Assembly: GCA_963783175.1 (NCBI GenBank)
Contig: CAWANG010000037.1
Span: 310,001-374,000 of the forward strand
DNA: 64,000 nt
Direction of reading: 5' to 3'
DNA from: Roseiarcus sp963783175
GTDB taxonomy: Bacteria > Pseudomonadota > Alphaproteobacteria > Rhizobiales > Beijerinckiaceae
The translations under genes were made by a program, and so were the position numbers. Each line of letters begins with the position of its first letter. Within the stretch, counting starts at the first letter, position 1. The notes below the pieces were generated by a model. The model was not told the DNA's origin. It was given only the letters and a program-made list of their open reading frames with translations, and did no database searches. This document shows positions 7,708 through 17,044 of this stretch, piece by piece.

Positions 7708-9459
7708 CTAGCCGGTGAGCGAACTTTTCGTCCCGCCCGCAAGGCGCCCGCCGGAGCGGACCGCGGCGGTCGCCTCGTGCAGGGTCTCGAAGATCCTCTC
7801 TTCGCCGACCGCCGCGGCGACGCCGTGGCGCACCAGATCCGAGCGCAGGAAGGCGTTGACGCGCGCCAGCACCAGGCCGACCTTGGCGCTCGTCAATTCG
7901 TCGATGAGGTCGCGGATGGTGCGGGCGGCGGTGTAGTCGATGTCGAAGACCGCGGCGCAATCGATGACAAACCAGCGGACCGGCTCGGGCGCGCCGGCGA
8001 CGAGGCCCCGCACCTGGTCGGCGAAGCGGTCGGCGTTGGCGTAGAAGAGGTCCGCTCCGAACCGGTAGACGATGAGCCCGGGATCGGTCTCGAGGCCCGG
8101 AGCGGCCGGCTCCCACCGCTCCTGCGCGCCGGGGACGAGCACCATCGCGTGCGGCCGGTAGCTGTGGCGGACGTGGCGAACGAGCGAGGCCGCGATCGCA
8201 AGCAGGATGCCCTGCTCGACGCCGATCGCCGGCACCGCGACCGCGGTGAACAAGGCCAGAAGAAATTCGCCCCCGCTTTCGCGCCTGATGGCGCGGAGGC
8301 CCTGGACGTCGACCATGCCGACGGCGATCGTGAACACGATGCTCGCCAGAACGCAGCGCGGCAAGTATTGCAGCGGGCCGGTCAGAAACATGAGCACGAC
8401 GACCACCACGGCGGCGAAGACAAGCTGCGCGACCTGGCTTCGCGCGCCCGCCCCTTCCGCCATCGCCGTCTGGGTCGGGCTGCCGTTGACCACGAAGGCG
8501 CCGCTGAGCCCCGCCGCGGCGTTGGCGGCCGCGAGCCCTAGGATGTCGGCGTTCTCGTCGACGCGTTCCTTGTGCTCGACCGCATAGATACGCGCCGTCG
8601 CCGCGCTCTGGGCGATGATCATGACAAAGCAGGAGGCGGCGACCGGCAGCAGCGCCAGCGTTTCGCTCCAGGTCACGTTCGGCCAGGTGAGTGACGGCAG
8701 ACCGCCGGGGACCGGGCCGATCACCGCAAAGCCGCGCCCCGCCAGATCGAGCCAGGCGCTCGCCGCGATCATGCCGACCACCAGGATGAGCGGCGTCGGA
8801 AAACGGGGCGCGAATCTGCGGGCGATGAGGATGCTCGCTGCAACGAAGACCGACACGCCGGCGACCCGGAGGTCCGCCGACGGCGCCCCCCGCGCGACCT
8901 CCCAGAGCTGGACGGGGGTACGCCGGGAGGCGACGGCGACCCCGAGCATGTCGCCGAGCATCGCGACGCCGACCTGGACCCCGACCCCGGTGAGGAACCC
9001 GACCAGCACCGTGCGCGACAGGAAATCGGCGAGGAAACCGGCCTTGAAGACGCGCGCGACCAGAAGCACGCCGGCCGTCTCCAGCGTCAGCATACCGACC
9101 AGCGCCATGTACCGGTCGCTGCCGGGCGGCGCCATATGGGAGAGCGCGCCCGAGAAGATCGCAGCGGTCGCCGAATCAGCCGCCACAACCAGATGGCGCG
9201 ACGAGCCGAAGACGGCGAAGGCGACGAGTGGCAGGAGAACGGTGTAAAGGCCAGTGACGACGGGGGTCCCGGCGATCCTTGTGTATCCGAGCACCTGGGG
9301 AATGTTCATCGAGGCGAGCGTGACGCCGGCGAAGGCGTCGCGCAGAGCCTCGCGCGGCCTGAGCGGAAGGACGCCGTGGAGAAGGGTGATCCGCGCCCGC
9401 CCTTGCGCGCCTGCTTCGCCGCCTAATGACGTCAAGTCCCCATTTCCTGCGAAACCCAA
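7708..9459 (-). CDS. SulP family anion permease with STAS domain
   Basis: This is a 583-aa inner-membrane anion transporter (sulfate, bicarbonate or related anions). The SulP core with about 11-12 hydrophobic segments runs from ~residue 35 to 420 and includes 'ASMNIPQVLGYTRIAGTPVVTGLY' and the 'SSRHLVVAADSATAA' motif. The C-terminal ~120 residues are a STAS domain ('RFGADLFYANADRF', 'FVIDCAAVFDIDYTA'). The start is a TTG; the frame reaches 9459, but TTG 9435 has a better AGGAAA site 7 nt upstream. It is divergent from the PPK2 gene, with a 111-bp shared upstream region. Confidence 0.9.
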   Translation of the reverse strand: MGFAGNGDLTSLGGEAGAQGRARITLLHGVLPLRPREALRDAFAGVTLASMNIPQVLGYTRIAGTPVVTGLYTVLLPLVAFAVFGSSRHLVVAADSATAAIFSGALSHMAPPGSDRYMALVGMLTLETAGVLLVARVFKAGFLADFLSRTVLVGFLTGVGVQVGVAMLGDMLGVAVASRRTPVQLWEVARGAPSADLRVAGVSVFVAASILIARRFAPRFPTPLILVVGMIAASAWLDLAGRGFAVIGPVPGGLPSLTWPNVTWSETLALLPVAASCFVMIIAQSAATARIYAVEHKERVDENADILGLAAANAAAGLSGAFVVNGSPTQTAMAEGAGARSQVAQLVFAAVVVVVLMFLTGPLQYLPRCVLASIVFTIAVGMVDVQGLRAIRRESGGEFLLALFTAVAVPAIGVEQGILLAIAASLVRHVRHSYRPHAMVLVPGAQERWEPAAPGLETDPGLIVYRFGADLFYANADRFADQVRGLVAGAPEPVRWFVIDCAAVFDIDYTAARTIRDLIDELTSAKVGLVLARVNAFLRSDLVRHGVAAAVGEERIFETLHEATAAVRSGGRLAGGTKSSLTG

Positions 9460-9570
9460 GTTGATTCGACCGTCATTTTATTATCACAATAGAGCGGCGC
9501 CGGCGCTTCGGCGACCCCGGGCTCGCTCTGCGGGCGGCCCGCGGCCCTGAGCGGACGGAGGCTCGAAACC

Positions 9571-10425
9571 TTGGATTATCGCAAGAAGTTCCGCGCCAAG
9601 CCGGACGAAAAGCTGCGGTTGAGCAAGGTCGACCCGTCCTTCACCGGTGAGCACGAATCCGACGCCATGGCCAAGGAGGCGACGGAACACACTCGCGCCA
9701 AGCTCGCACACCAGCAGAACAAGCTGTACGCCGAGCACAAGCACTCGGTCCTGGTCGTGCTCCAGGCGGTGGACGCCGGCGGTAAGGACGGCACGATCAA
9801 GCACGTGTTCAGCGGCGTCAATCCGCAAGGGGTGCGGGTCGCGAGCTTCAAACAGCCGACGCCGCCCGAACTCGCGCATGATTTCCTCTGGCGCGTCCAT
9901 CCGCATGCCCCCGGACGCGGGGAAATCGCGATCTTCAATCGGTCGCACTACGAGAGCGTGCTGGTCGAGCGGGTGCACAAGCTGATCGACAAGGCGACCT
10001 GGACCCGGCGCTACCGGGAAATTCGCGATTTCGAGGCCCTTTTGTGCCGGAACGGGACCACGATCCTCAAATTCTTCCTCCATATCAGCAAGGAAGAGCA
10101 GCTCGCGCGTTTCGCCGAACGCCTCGCGGACCCAGGCCGCAACTGGAAGATCAGCGAGGCCGACTATACCGAGCGCGAGTTCTGGGACGACTACATCGAG
10201 GCGTTTGAGGACGCGATTCGCGCCACCAGCACCCGTGAGGCGCCGTGGTACGTGATCCCGTCGAACGCCAAATGGTTCCGAAATCTGGCGGTGTCGCAGA
10301 TCATCGCCGACGCGATGGCCGATCTCGACCTCGCCTACCCGCCGCCGTCGGTTAACCTCACAGAAATCCGGCGCAAATATCATGCCGCCGCCGAGGAAGC
10401 CGGAGGCCGCGGGAAGAAGGCCTGA
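9571..10425 (+). CDS. ppk2: Polyphosphate kinase 2 family protein
   Basis: This 284-aa PPK2 domain protein interconverts polyphosphate and nucleoside di- or monophosphates. Walker A is 'QAVDAGGKDG' (residues 65-74), followed by 'FSGVNPQG'; the lid/Walker B region 'IFNRSHYESVLVERVH' is intact, as are 'WKFSE'-like 'WKISEADYTER' and 'APWYVIPSNAKWFRN'. A single PPK2 domain of this size is typical of class I/III enzymes, and the donor specificity (ADP versus AMP) is not clear by eye. It starts at TTG 9571 with GGAGG 9-10 nt upstream. Cytoplasmic. Confidence 0.9.
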   Translation: MDYRKKFRAKPDEKLRLSKVDPSFTGEHESDAMAKEATEHTRAKLAHQQNKLYAEHKHSVLVVLQAVDAGGKDGTIKHVFSGVNPQGVRVASFKQPTPPELAHDFLWRVHPHAPGRGEIAIFNRSHYESVLVERVHKLIDKATWTRRYREIRDFEALLCRNGTTILKFFLHISKEEQLARFAERLADPGRNWKISEADYTEREFWDDYIEAFEDAIRATSTREAPWYVIPSNAKWFRNLAVSQIIADAMADLDLAYPPPSVNLTEIRRKYHAAAEEAGGRGKKA

Positions 10426-10550
10426 TCGGCCGTCTCGGCTGGCGATTTCCATAAACGCGCCGCCGATGATATGGACGGCGCGAGGCGCGGTTTTGCGCCA
10501 GCGAACGGCTACGCCCGGCCGACGGTCGGCGGGCGCGAGGGACTGAAGCA

Positions 10551-12342
10551 TTGTCGGTTTGGCGTTACGCCCGCGAGCGCGTGAGCTCCTTTCTCAACTC
10601 GCCTTCGAACGCGCTCCTGCGCCGGCTCCTTCTCGATCAGGGCCTGAAGCACTGGAAAGGCTATCTCTTCGCCTTCGCGACGATGGGCCTGATCGCGGCC
10701 ACGACTGCGCTCTCGGCATGGATCATCGGGCGGGTCGTCGATCAGGTCTTCGTCGGCCGCAACCTGACCGCGCTGTCGGAAATCACGGCGGCGATCGTGG
10801 CGATCTATACCGTCAAGGGCCTCGCCACCTACGGCCAGCAGGTCGTCATGTCGCGGGTCGGCAACGCCATCGTCGCCGACATCCAGCGGCGCATCTTCGA
10901 GCAGATGCTGAGGATGAAGGTCAGCTATTACAGCCGGTCGCATTCCTCGGAATTCATCGCCCGCCAGTCGTTCATCTCGCAGTCGGCGAGCAGCTGTGCT
11001 CAACGTCCTCATCACCACCTTTTCGCGCGACGCGCTGACTATCGTCGGGCTCGTCATCGTGATGGTGTCGACAGATCCCCTGCTGTCGATCCTGGCGCTG
11101 ATGTTCGTGCCTCTGGCGGCGGTCGGCGTGCGCAAGATCGGCGTCCGGGTGCGCGGCATCATGGCGAGCGAATTCCAGGGCGCGTTGCAGATGATGGAGT
11201 CGCTCGCCGAGACCGTGCAGGGCATCCGCATCGTCAAGGCTTTCACGCTCGAAGACTTCATGCGCGCGCGGCAGGACAAAGCCATCACCGGCTTCCAGGC
11301 GGCCTCGAACAAGCTCGCGCGGGTCAGTTCGCGCACGAGCCCGATCATGGAAACGCTGGGCGGCTTCGCCATCGCTGCGGTCGTGCTTTACAGCGGCTAT
11401 TCCGTGATCATCCGCGGCAATTCGCCCGGGAACCTCTTCTCGTTCATCACTTCGGTGATCATGCTTTACGAGCCGATGAAGCGGGTGGCGCGGCTGCATG
11501 TCGACGTGTCGAGTAGTCTCTTCGGCGTCGCCCTGCTCTATAAGTTCCTCGACGAGCGCGAATACGAGGAAGACGAGCCGAACACGCGCGAGCTCGAGGT
11601 CCACGCTGGCCGGATCGAGTTTCGCGACGTGACTTTCGCCTACCGGCCCGGCGAGACGGTGCTGCACGCGATCAGCTTCGTCGCCGAGGCGGGCCGAACG
11701 ACCGCGCTGGTCGGCCGCTCGGGCGGCGGCAAATCGACGGTCATGAACCTCATCCTGCGCCTCTACCAAGTCGGATCGGGGCAGATCCTGTGCGACGGCG
11801 TCGACGTTGCGACCGTCGGTCTCACGTCGCTGCGCCGGCAGATCGCCTATGTCGCGCAGGACAATTTCCTGTTCAAGGGCTCGGTGCGCGACAACATCGC
11901 GATGGGCCGGCCGGGCGCGAGCGAGGACGAGATCGTCGCCGCCGCCAAGGCGGCCTACGCCCATGATTTCATCATGAGCTTCGAGGGCGGCTACGATTCG
12001 CCCTGCGGCGAGCACGGGATGCAGCTTTCCGGCGGCCAGCGCCAGCGCATCGCGATCGCCCGCGCCTTCCTCAAGGACGCGCCGATCATCCTGCTCGACG
12101 AAGCGACCTCGGCGCTTAACTCCGAGTCCGAGCAGGCGATCCAGAAGGCTTTACGCACGCTGTGCGAGGGCCGGACCACGATCGTCATCGCCCACCGGCT
12201 GTCGACGGTGGCTCAGGCCGACGAAATCTGCGTCATCGACCGCGGCCGGATCGTCGAGCGCGGCCGACATGTCGAGCTCCTGGCGCAAGGGCGGACCTAC
12301 AGCCACATCGCCCAGACCCAGTTCCCCCGCGACGCCGCGTAA
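10551..12342 (+). CDS. MsbA-like ABC exporter (permease-ATPase), frameshifted at 10995
   Basis: This ~597-aa half-transporter has an N-terminal six-helix transmembrane domain and a C-terminal ATPase. Walker A is 'VGRSGGGKST', the ABC signature 'LSGGQRQRIAIARA', Walker B 'IILLDEAT' and the H-loop 'IVIAHRLST'. The frame starting at TTG 10551 runs into the wrong frame after 'SQSASS'; deleting T10995 gives '...ASSVLNVLITTFSRDA' in the downstream frame. The gene is otherwise intact. Proteins of this type flip lipids or export hydrophobic compounds as homodimers. It stands alone, with no partner gene nearby. Confidence 0.85.
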
Positions 12343-12409
12343 GATAACGGGCCGCTTCCAACGGCGATCTACAGTATATATCACCTGCGAGGATGGCGCT
12401 TGTCGAATG

Positions 12410-12487
12410 CCGGCGCTCGTTGCCCCTGAGCCGGCGACTTGGACGATGATGCTCATCGGCTTCGCCGGGCTCGGATTCGCCGGCTGA
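12410..12487 (+). pseudogene. PEP-CTERM sorting-signal relic
   Basis: The frame encodes 'VAPEPATWTMMLIGFAGLGFAG' (split here only for length) and then a TGA. This is the typical PEP-CTERM tripartite tail: a Pro-Glu-Pro-like motif and a hydrophobic helix, missing the terminal Arg-rich cluster. No matching secreted N-terminal domain lies upstream, where the ABC exporter ends at 12342. The stop replaces the usual Tyr-Arg tail. It is the end of a lost exosortase-dependent exported protein. The rest of the 296-bp gap (12343-12638) holds nothing recognisable. Confidence 0.55.
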
Positions 12488-12638
12488 CGCGCCCGGCGGG
12501 CGACGGCCGCGAACTCTCCGCGCGCCGCCTGAGACAAGGCCGGGACTGGCGCCGAGCGATCGTGCGAGCCCGGCAGGCTCTTGCGCGCCCCCTTTTTTCG
12601 TTGAACCATGTCGCGATTCTCCGACCGCAAGCCGCCGC

Positions 12639-13433
12639 ATGCAGAATCCAATCAACTCGGTGCTTCTGTTTGCGATTTTGTGCGCGAGCTCCGCCGTCGG
12701 TTTCTTCGTCCATCCCCGCCTGCCCGAGCGGCATCGATCGGCGCAATCGATGGCGCTGGTGCAACTTGCGATCTCGCTTCTCGTCACCTTCACCGCGATC
12801 GTGCTCGGGTTGTTGACGACCTCGGTCAAGGCGGGATTCGATACGGCCTATAACGCGCGCGGCGAATACGCCGCCCAACTCGCCCAGATGGACCGCTGTT
12901 TGCGCGATTACGGGCCCGAGACGGCGCCGATCCGCGCAGAGCTTGAGAGCTATGCCGCCGCGGTCATCGCCAGCACCTGGCCGGACGAGCCGCCGCCCGC
13001 GGGCGTCAAATATCCCGACACTGCGGAGATGCCGCTGACCGGCGAAGTCCCCGTACTCGCCAACATCATAAACGACATCGGCCTCGAAACCCGCTCGCTC
13101 GAGCCGAAGGACAATCTGCACCAGAACCTGCTGGCCGCCTGCATCGAGCAGTATCGTAATCTGGTCCAGGCCCGGTGGAAGGTGATCGAGGGGGTGCGCG
13201 GATCGATCACGCCGGCCTTCTATTGGGTGCTGGCGTTCTGGCTCGCGCTGCTCTTCGGCACGTTCTGCCTGACCGCGCCCCCGAACCCGATGGTCGTGAC
13301 GGTGATCGCTCTATGCGCGCTGTCGATCACCGTCGTCGTTTTCGTGATCCTCGATATGGACGAACCTTATGGAGGCCTGTTCGGCGTCCCAAGCACGTCG
13401 ATGCGCAACGCGCTCGCCGATATGATGCGGTGA
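12639..13433 (+). CDS. DUF4239 (bestrophin-like) membrane protein
   Basis: The product (264 aa) has two N-terminal hydrophobic segments ('VLLFAILCASSAVGFFV', 'LAISLLVTFTAIVLGLLTTS'), a soluble loop of ~120 residues, and two C-terminal segments ('FYWVLAFWLALLFGTF', 'VVTVIALCALSITVVVFVIL'). It closes with 'MDEPYGGLFGVPSTSMRNAL', the hallmark end of DUF4239 proteins. These are inner-membrane proteins distantly related to bestrophin channels; function is not established. A shorter signal-like start is not needed. It converges with the acyl-CoA synthetase at 13462. Confidence 0.8.
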   Translation: MQNPINSVLLFAILCASSAVGFFVHPRLPERHRSAQSMALVQLAISLLVTFTAIVLGLLTTSVKAGFDTAYNARGEYAAQLAQMDRCLRDYGPETAPIRAELESYAAAVIASTWPDEPPPAGVKYPDTAEMPLTGEVPVLANIINDIGLETRSLEPKDNLHQNLLAACIEQYRNLVQARWKVIEGVRGSITPAFYWVLAFWLALLFGTFCLTAPPNPMVVTVIALCALSITVVVFVILDMDEPYGGLFGVPSTSMRNALADMMR

Positions 13434-13461
13434 GGCATCGACTCGCGCGGCGCGTCGCTGC

Positions 13462-15012
13462 TCACAGGATGCGGCTCTTGTGGCCCTTCCAGTAGCGGTC
13501 GCGCAGCGAGGCTTTGTAGAGCTTGCCGGTCGGCAGGCGCGGCAGCTCGGGCTCGAAATCGATCGAGCGCGGGCATTTGGGGTGGGCGAGATTTTCGCGG
13601 CAGAAGGCGATGAGCTCGGCCTCCATGCCCGGGCCCGGCTCGAAGCCCGGCGCCAGTTGCACGACGGCTTTCACCTCCTCGCCCATCTCCTCGTTGGGCG
13701 CGCCGAACACGGCGGCGTCGGCGACCTTGGGATGGGTGATGAGGAGGTTCTCGCACTCCTGCGGATAAATGTTGACGCCGCCCGAGATGATCATGAACGT
13801 CGAGCGGTCGGTGAGATAGAGGTAGCCCTCCTCATCGACATAGCCGATGTCGCCGACCGTGCTCATCGCGCCGTCGGCGGAGTTCGCCTCGGCGGTCTTG
13901 ATCGGATCATGGAAATATTCGAACGGCGAAGGGGTCTTGAACCACAGCTTTCCTGTCTCGCGCGGCCGAACCTCCCGCATCGCGTCGTCGAGAACGTGGA
14001 GCTCGCCGTAAACCGGTTTGCCAACCGTGCCCGGATGAGCGAGCCATTCGGCGCTGTCGCAGACCGTCATGCCCATGGCTTCGGTCGCGCTGTAATATTC
14101 GAGGATGATCGGCCCCCACCAGTCGATCATCGCCTGCTTGACCGGGATCGGACAGGGCGCCGCGGCGTGGATGGCGACCTCGAGCGACGAGAGGTCGTAA
14201 GCGCGGCGCGTCGCTTCCGGCAGCTTTAGCATCCGCGAGAACATGGTCGGCACGAGCTGGGCGTGGGTGACGCGATATCGCTCGACGAGCTCGAGGAAGC
14301 GCTCCGCGTCGAACCGCTCCATGACGACGACCGTCCCGCCGCGCCTGATCGTCCCGCCGACCCCGGCCAGCGGCGCCGAGTGGTAGAGCGGCGCGGGCGA
14401 CAGGTAGATCTGGCCCTCACGAAACCGCCAAAGATTGAGCCGCGCGGCGATCATCGACATCGGCTCGGCGGGCGAGCGGTCGGGCAGCGGACGCAGCACG
14501 CCCTTGGGCCGTCCGGTCGTGCCAGAGGAATAGAGCATCGCCGCGCCGAGCGTCTCGTCGGGAATCGGGGTTGCGGGACAATCGGCCGCGGCCTCGCCGA
14601 GATTGCGCACGCGCGTCCCCTCGCCCGGCCCGTCGACGATGAGGCAGAGCTCGGCGCCCGGGCAATCGGCGAGCGCCGCTAGCGCGATGTCGCGCTTAGC
14701 CTGTGACGTGATGAGCGCCTTCGACTGGCTGTTGTTGACGATATAGGCGAGCTCGGGCGCGGTCAGATACGAATTGACGCAAGTGTAATAGAGCCCCGAG
14801 CGCTCGCCGGCGGCGCAGCACTCCACAAACCGCGGTTGGTTCTCCATGAAGATCGCGTAGTGATCGAGCCGCCTGAGGCCGGCCGCACGCAGGAGATGCG
14901 CCAGGCGGTTGGCTCTCGCCTCCAATTCCCGATAAGTGACCGTTTCGCCCGATCCCGCCATGATGATGGCGGGCTGATCGGCGCGTGCTCGAGCGTACTG
15001 GCCTGGGTACAT
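13462..15012 (-). CDS. Fatty-acyl-CoA synthetase family protein, tandem copy A
   Basis: This 516-aa ANL superfamily ligase has 'MLYSSGTTGRPKGV', 'EYYSATEAMGM', 'VGDIGYVDEEGYLYLTDR' and 'PRLPTGKLYKASLRDRYWKGH', with the catalytic Lys in GK. It starts at ATG 15012 with GGAGC upstream. A second gene of identical length lies 30 bp upstream on the same strand, and the two proteins agree over nearly their whole length, so they are a tandem duplication. Likely reaction is acid + ATP + CoA to acyl-CoA + AMP + PPi. Chain length or substrate is unknown. No other beta-oxidation gene is adjacent. Confidence 0.88.
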   Translation of the reverse strand: MYPGQYARARADQPAIIMAGSGETVTYRELEARANRLAHLLRAAGLRRLDHYAIFMENQPRFVECCAAGERSGLYYTCVNSYLTAPELAYIVNNSQSKALITSQAKRDIALAALADCPGAELCLIVDGPGEGTRVRNLGEAAADCPATPIPDETLGAAMLYSSGTTGRPKGVLRPLPDRSPAEPMSMIAARLNLWRFREGQIYLSPAPLYHSAPLAGVGGTIRRGGTVVVMERFDAERFLELVERYRVTHAQLVPTMFSRMLKLPEATRRAYDLSSLEVAIHAAAPCPIPVKQAMIDWWGPIILEYYSATEAMGMTVCDSAEWLAHPGTVGKPVYGELHVLDDAMREVRPRETGKLWFKTPSPFEYFHDPIKTAEANSADGAMSTVGDIGYVDEEGYLYLTDRSTFMIISGGVNIYPQECENLLITHPKVADAAVFGAPNEEMGEEVKAVVQLAPGFEPGPGMEAELIAFCRENLAHPKCPRSIDFEPELPRLPTGKLYKASLRDRYWKGHKSRIL

Positions 15013-15042
15013 GCGCTGCTCCTTACGCGGCGCTGACAGCCG

Positions 15043-16593
15043 TCAAAGAATGCGGCTCTCGTGTCCCTTCCAGTAGCGTTCGCGCAGCGGGCCCTTGTAG
15101 AGCTTGCCGGTCGGCAGGCGCGGCAGCTCGGCCTCGAAGTCGATCGAGCGCGGGCACTTGTGGTGAGCGAGCCGCTCGCGGCAAAAGGACATCAATTCTT
15201 CGGCGATGTCCGCGCATGGCCCAAACTCGGGCATCAATTGAATTACGGCCTTGACCTCCTCGCCGAGATCCTCGTTCGGCGCTCCGAACACGGCGGCGTC
15301 GGCGACCTTGGGATGCGTGATGAGAAGGTTCTCGCATTCCTGCGGATAGATGTTGACGCCGCCGGAGATGATCATGAACGCGGCGCGGTCGGTGAGGTAG
15401 ATGAAGCCCTCCTCGTCGACATGGCCGATGTCGCCGACGGTGCTCATCGTCCGGTCGGGCGAGTTCGCCTCCGCGGTCTTATCCGGATCGTTGAAATACT
15501 CGAACGGCGAAGCGGTCTTGAACCAGAGCTTGCCGGTCTCACCGCGGGGCACTTCCTTCATGGTATCGTCGAGCACATGCAGCTCGCCGAGCACGGTCCG
15601 ACCGACCGTGCCGGGATGGGCGAGCCACTCGGCGCTGTCGCACATGGCCAGGCCCATGCCTTCGGTCGCGCCGTAATACTCGTGGATGATCGGCCCCCAC
15701 CAATCGATCATCGCCTTCTTGACCGGCGCGGGACATGGCGCGGCGCCGTGGACGACCGCCTCGAGCGACGACAGGTCGTATCGCCGCCGTACGGCTTCTG
15801 GCAGCTTCAGCATGCGAGAGAACATCGTCGGCACGAGCTGGCTGTGGGTGACGGAATGCTCCTCGACGAGGCGCAGGAACTCCTCCGCATCAAAATGCTC
15901 CATGACGATCAGGGTTCCGCCGAGCCGGATCGTTCCCGCCGCGCCGACCAGCGGTGCGGAATGATAGAGCGGCGCCGGCATCAGGTAGGTCATGCCCTCG
16001 CGAAACCGCCAGTATTTCATATAGCCGGGAAACACCGGGTGAGGCTGCGACGGCGACTGGTCATGGAGCGGCCGCAGCACGCCCTTCGGCCTGCCGGTCG
16101 TCCCCGAGGAATAAAGCATCGCCACGCCCAGCAGCTCGTCGGCGATCGGCGTCGCCGGAAAACGCGCGGCCGCCTCGTCGAGGTTGCGGATCCGCTTCCC
16201 ATGTCCCGGCCCGTCGACGATTAGGCAAAGCTCGACGTTCGGGCACTCGGCCATCGCGGCGAGCGCGACCGCGCGCCTCGCCTCGGACGTGATCAGCACC
16301 TTCGAGAGGCTGTTGTTGACGATATAGGCGAGTTCGCCCGCCGTCAGGAACGAGTTGACGTTGGTGAAATAGAGGCCGGACCGCTCGCCGGCGACGTCGC
16401 ACTCGATGAAGCGCGGATGGTTCTCCATGAACACCGAATAGTGATCGCCTCGCTTCAGGCCGAGCGCGCGCAGGAGATGGGCGAGCCGATTGCTGCGCGC
16501 CTCCAATTCGCGGTAGGTGACCGTTTCGCCCGATCCCGCGACGATGACGGCCGGCTGATCCGCGCGCGTTTGAGCGTGCAGCCGTGGATACAT
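15043..16593 (-). CDS. Fatty-acyl-CoA synthetase family protein, tandem copy B
   Basis: ATG 16593 follows a strong GGAGGGAG site, so I prefer it to the frame's upstream ATG at 16620. The protein is then 516 aa, exactly as long as copy A. Motifs are 'MLYSSGTTGRPKGV', 'EYYGATEGMGLAM', 'VGDIGHVDEEGFIYLTDR' and 'RLPTGKLYKGPLRERYWKGH'. Differences from copy A are concentrated in the substrate-binding middle third, for example 'PVFPGYMKYWRFREGMTYLMPAP' against 'MIAARLNLWRFREGQIYLSPAP' (shown in part), which suggests divergence in substrate. The two genes are probably co-transcribed. Confidence 0.88.
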   Translation of the reverse strand: MYPRLHAQTRADQPAVIVAGSGETVTYRELEARSNRLAHLLRALGLKRGDHYSVFMENHPRFIECDVAGERSGLYFTNVNSFLTAGELAYIVNNSLSKVLITSEARRAVALAAMAECPNVELCLIVDGPGHGKRIRNLDEAAARFPATPIADELLGVAMLYSSGTTGRPKGVLRPLHDQSPSQPHPVFPGYMKYWRFREGMTYLMPAPLYHSAPLVGAAGTIRLGGTLIVMEHFDAEEFLRLVEEHSVTHSQLVPTMFSRMLKLPEAVRRRYDLSSLEAVVHGAAPCPAPVKKAMIDWWGPIIHEYYGATEGMGLAMCDSAEWLAHPGTVGRTVLGELHVLDDTMKEVPRGETGKLWFKTASPFEYFNDPDKTAEANSPDRTMSTVGDIGHVDEEGFIYLTDRAAFMIISGGVNIYPQECENLLITHPKVADAAVFGAPNEDLGEEVKAVIQLMPEFGPCADIAEELMSFCRERLAHHKCPRSIDFEAELPRLPTGKLYKGPLRERYWKGHESRIL

Positions 16594-16705
16594 CCGCTCC
16601 CTCCCCGATGCGAGTATCATCCTCGCGCTTCACGGCCCGGCCGCGCCGGGAAATCCAGACTGCCCGAGGACTTGCGCCTTGTCGAGACGAGGAAGGGCGC
16701 CGCTC

Positions 16706-17044
16706 TCACCGCGCGTGCACTGCGAGCCAGACGGTAGGCTCGTCGGCGTCGGTCCAGTCGATGCGGTGGCGTACGTGGGGCGGGATCTCAAGCCAGGCGC
16801 CAGGGGCCAGAATTCTCGCCTTGGCTTCGCCCTCGATCCTGACGCCCGCCGAGCCGCTCAGCACGACGACCCATTCGGTCCAGTCCTGATCGTACCAGAA
16901 GCCGGGCGGGCTCGCCTGTCCGGTCGACACGATCCGCTCGATGCGGGCCCCGGGAAGCTGGGAGAGAACTGCGGTCTCTTCGACGTCGAGGCGCGCCGGG
17001 ACGTCGGCGAACAGGTCGCCGCTTTTGACCGAATCAGCGCTCAC
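16706..17044 (-). CDS. Small cupin-domain protein
   Basis: The product is 112 aa from GTG 17044. That GTG overlaps the stop of the transglutaminase-like gene as GTGA, which implies translational coupling. It has a single cupin fold: 'GFWYDQDWTEWVVVLSGSAGV' (first cupin motif), 'LAPGAWLEIPPHVRHRI' (second motif with His ligands) and the ending 'VWLAVHAR'. Such small cupins bind a metal and either sense or bind a small ligand, or act as simple isomerases or oxygenases. The coupling places it as the last gene of the ATP-grasp/alpha-E/transglutaminase unit. Confidence 0.75.
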   Translation of the reverse strand: MSADSVKSGDLFADVPARLDVEETAVLSQLPGARIERIVSTGQASPPGFWYDQDWTEWVVVLSGSAGVRIEGEAKARILAPGAWLEIPPHVRHRIDWTDADEPTVWLAVHAR

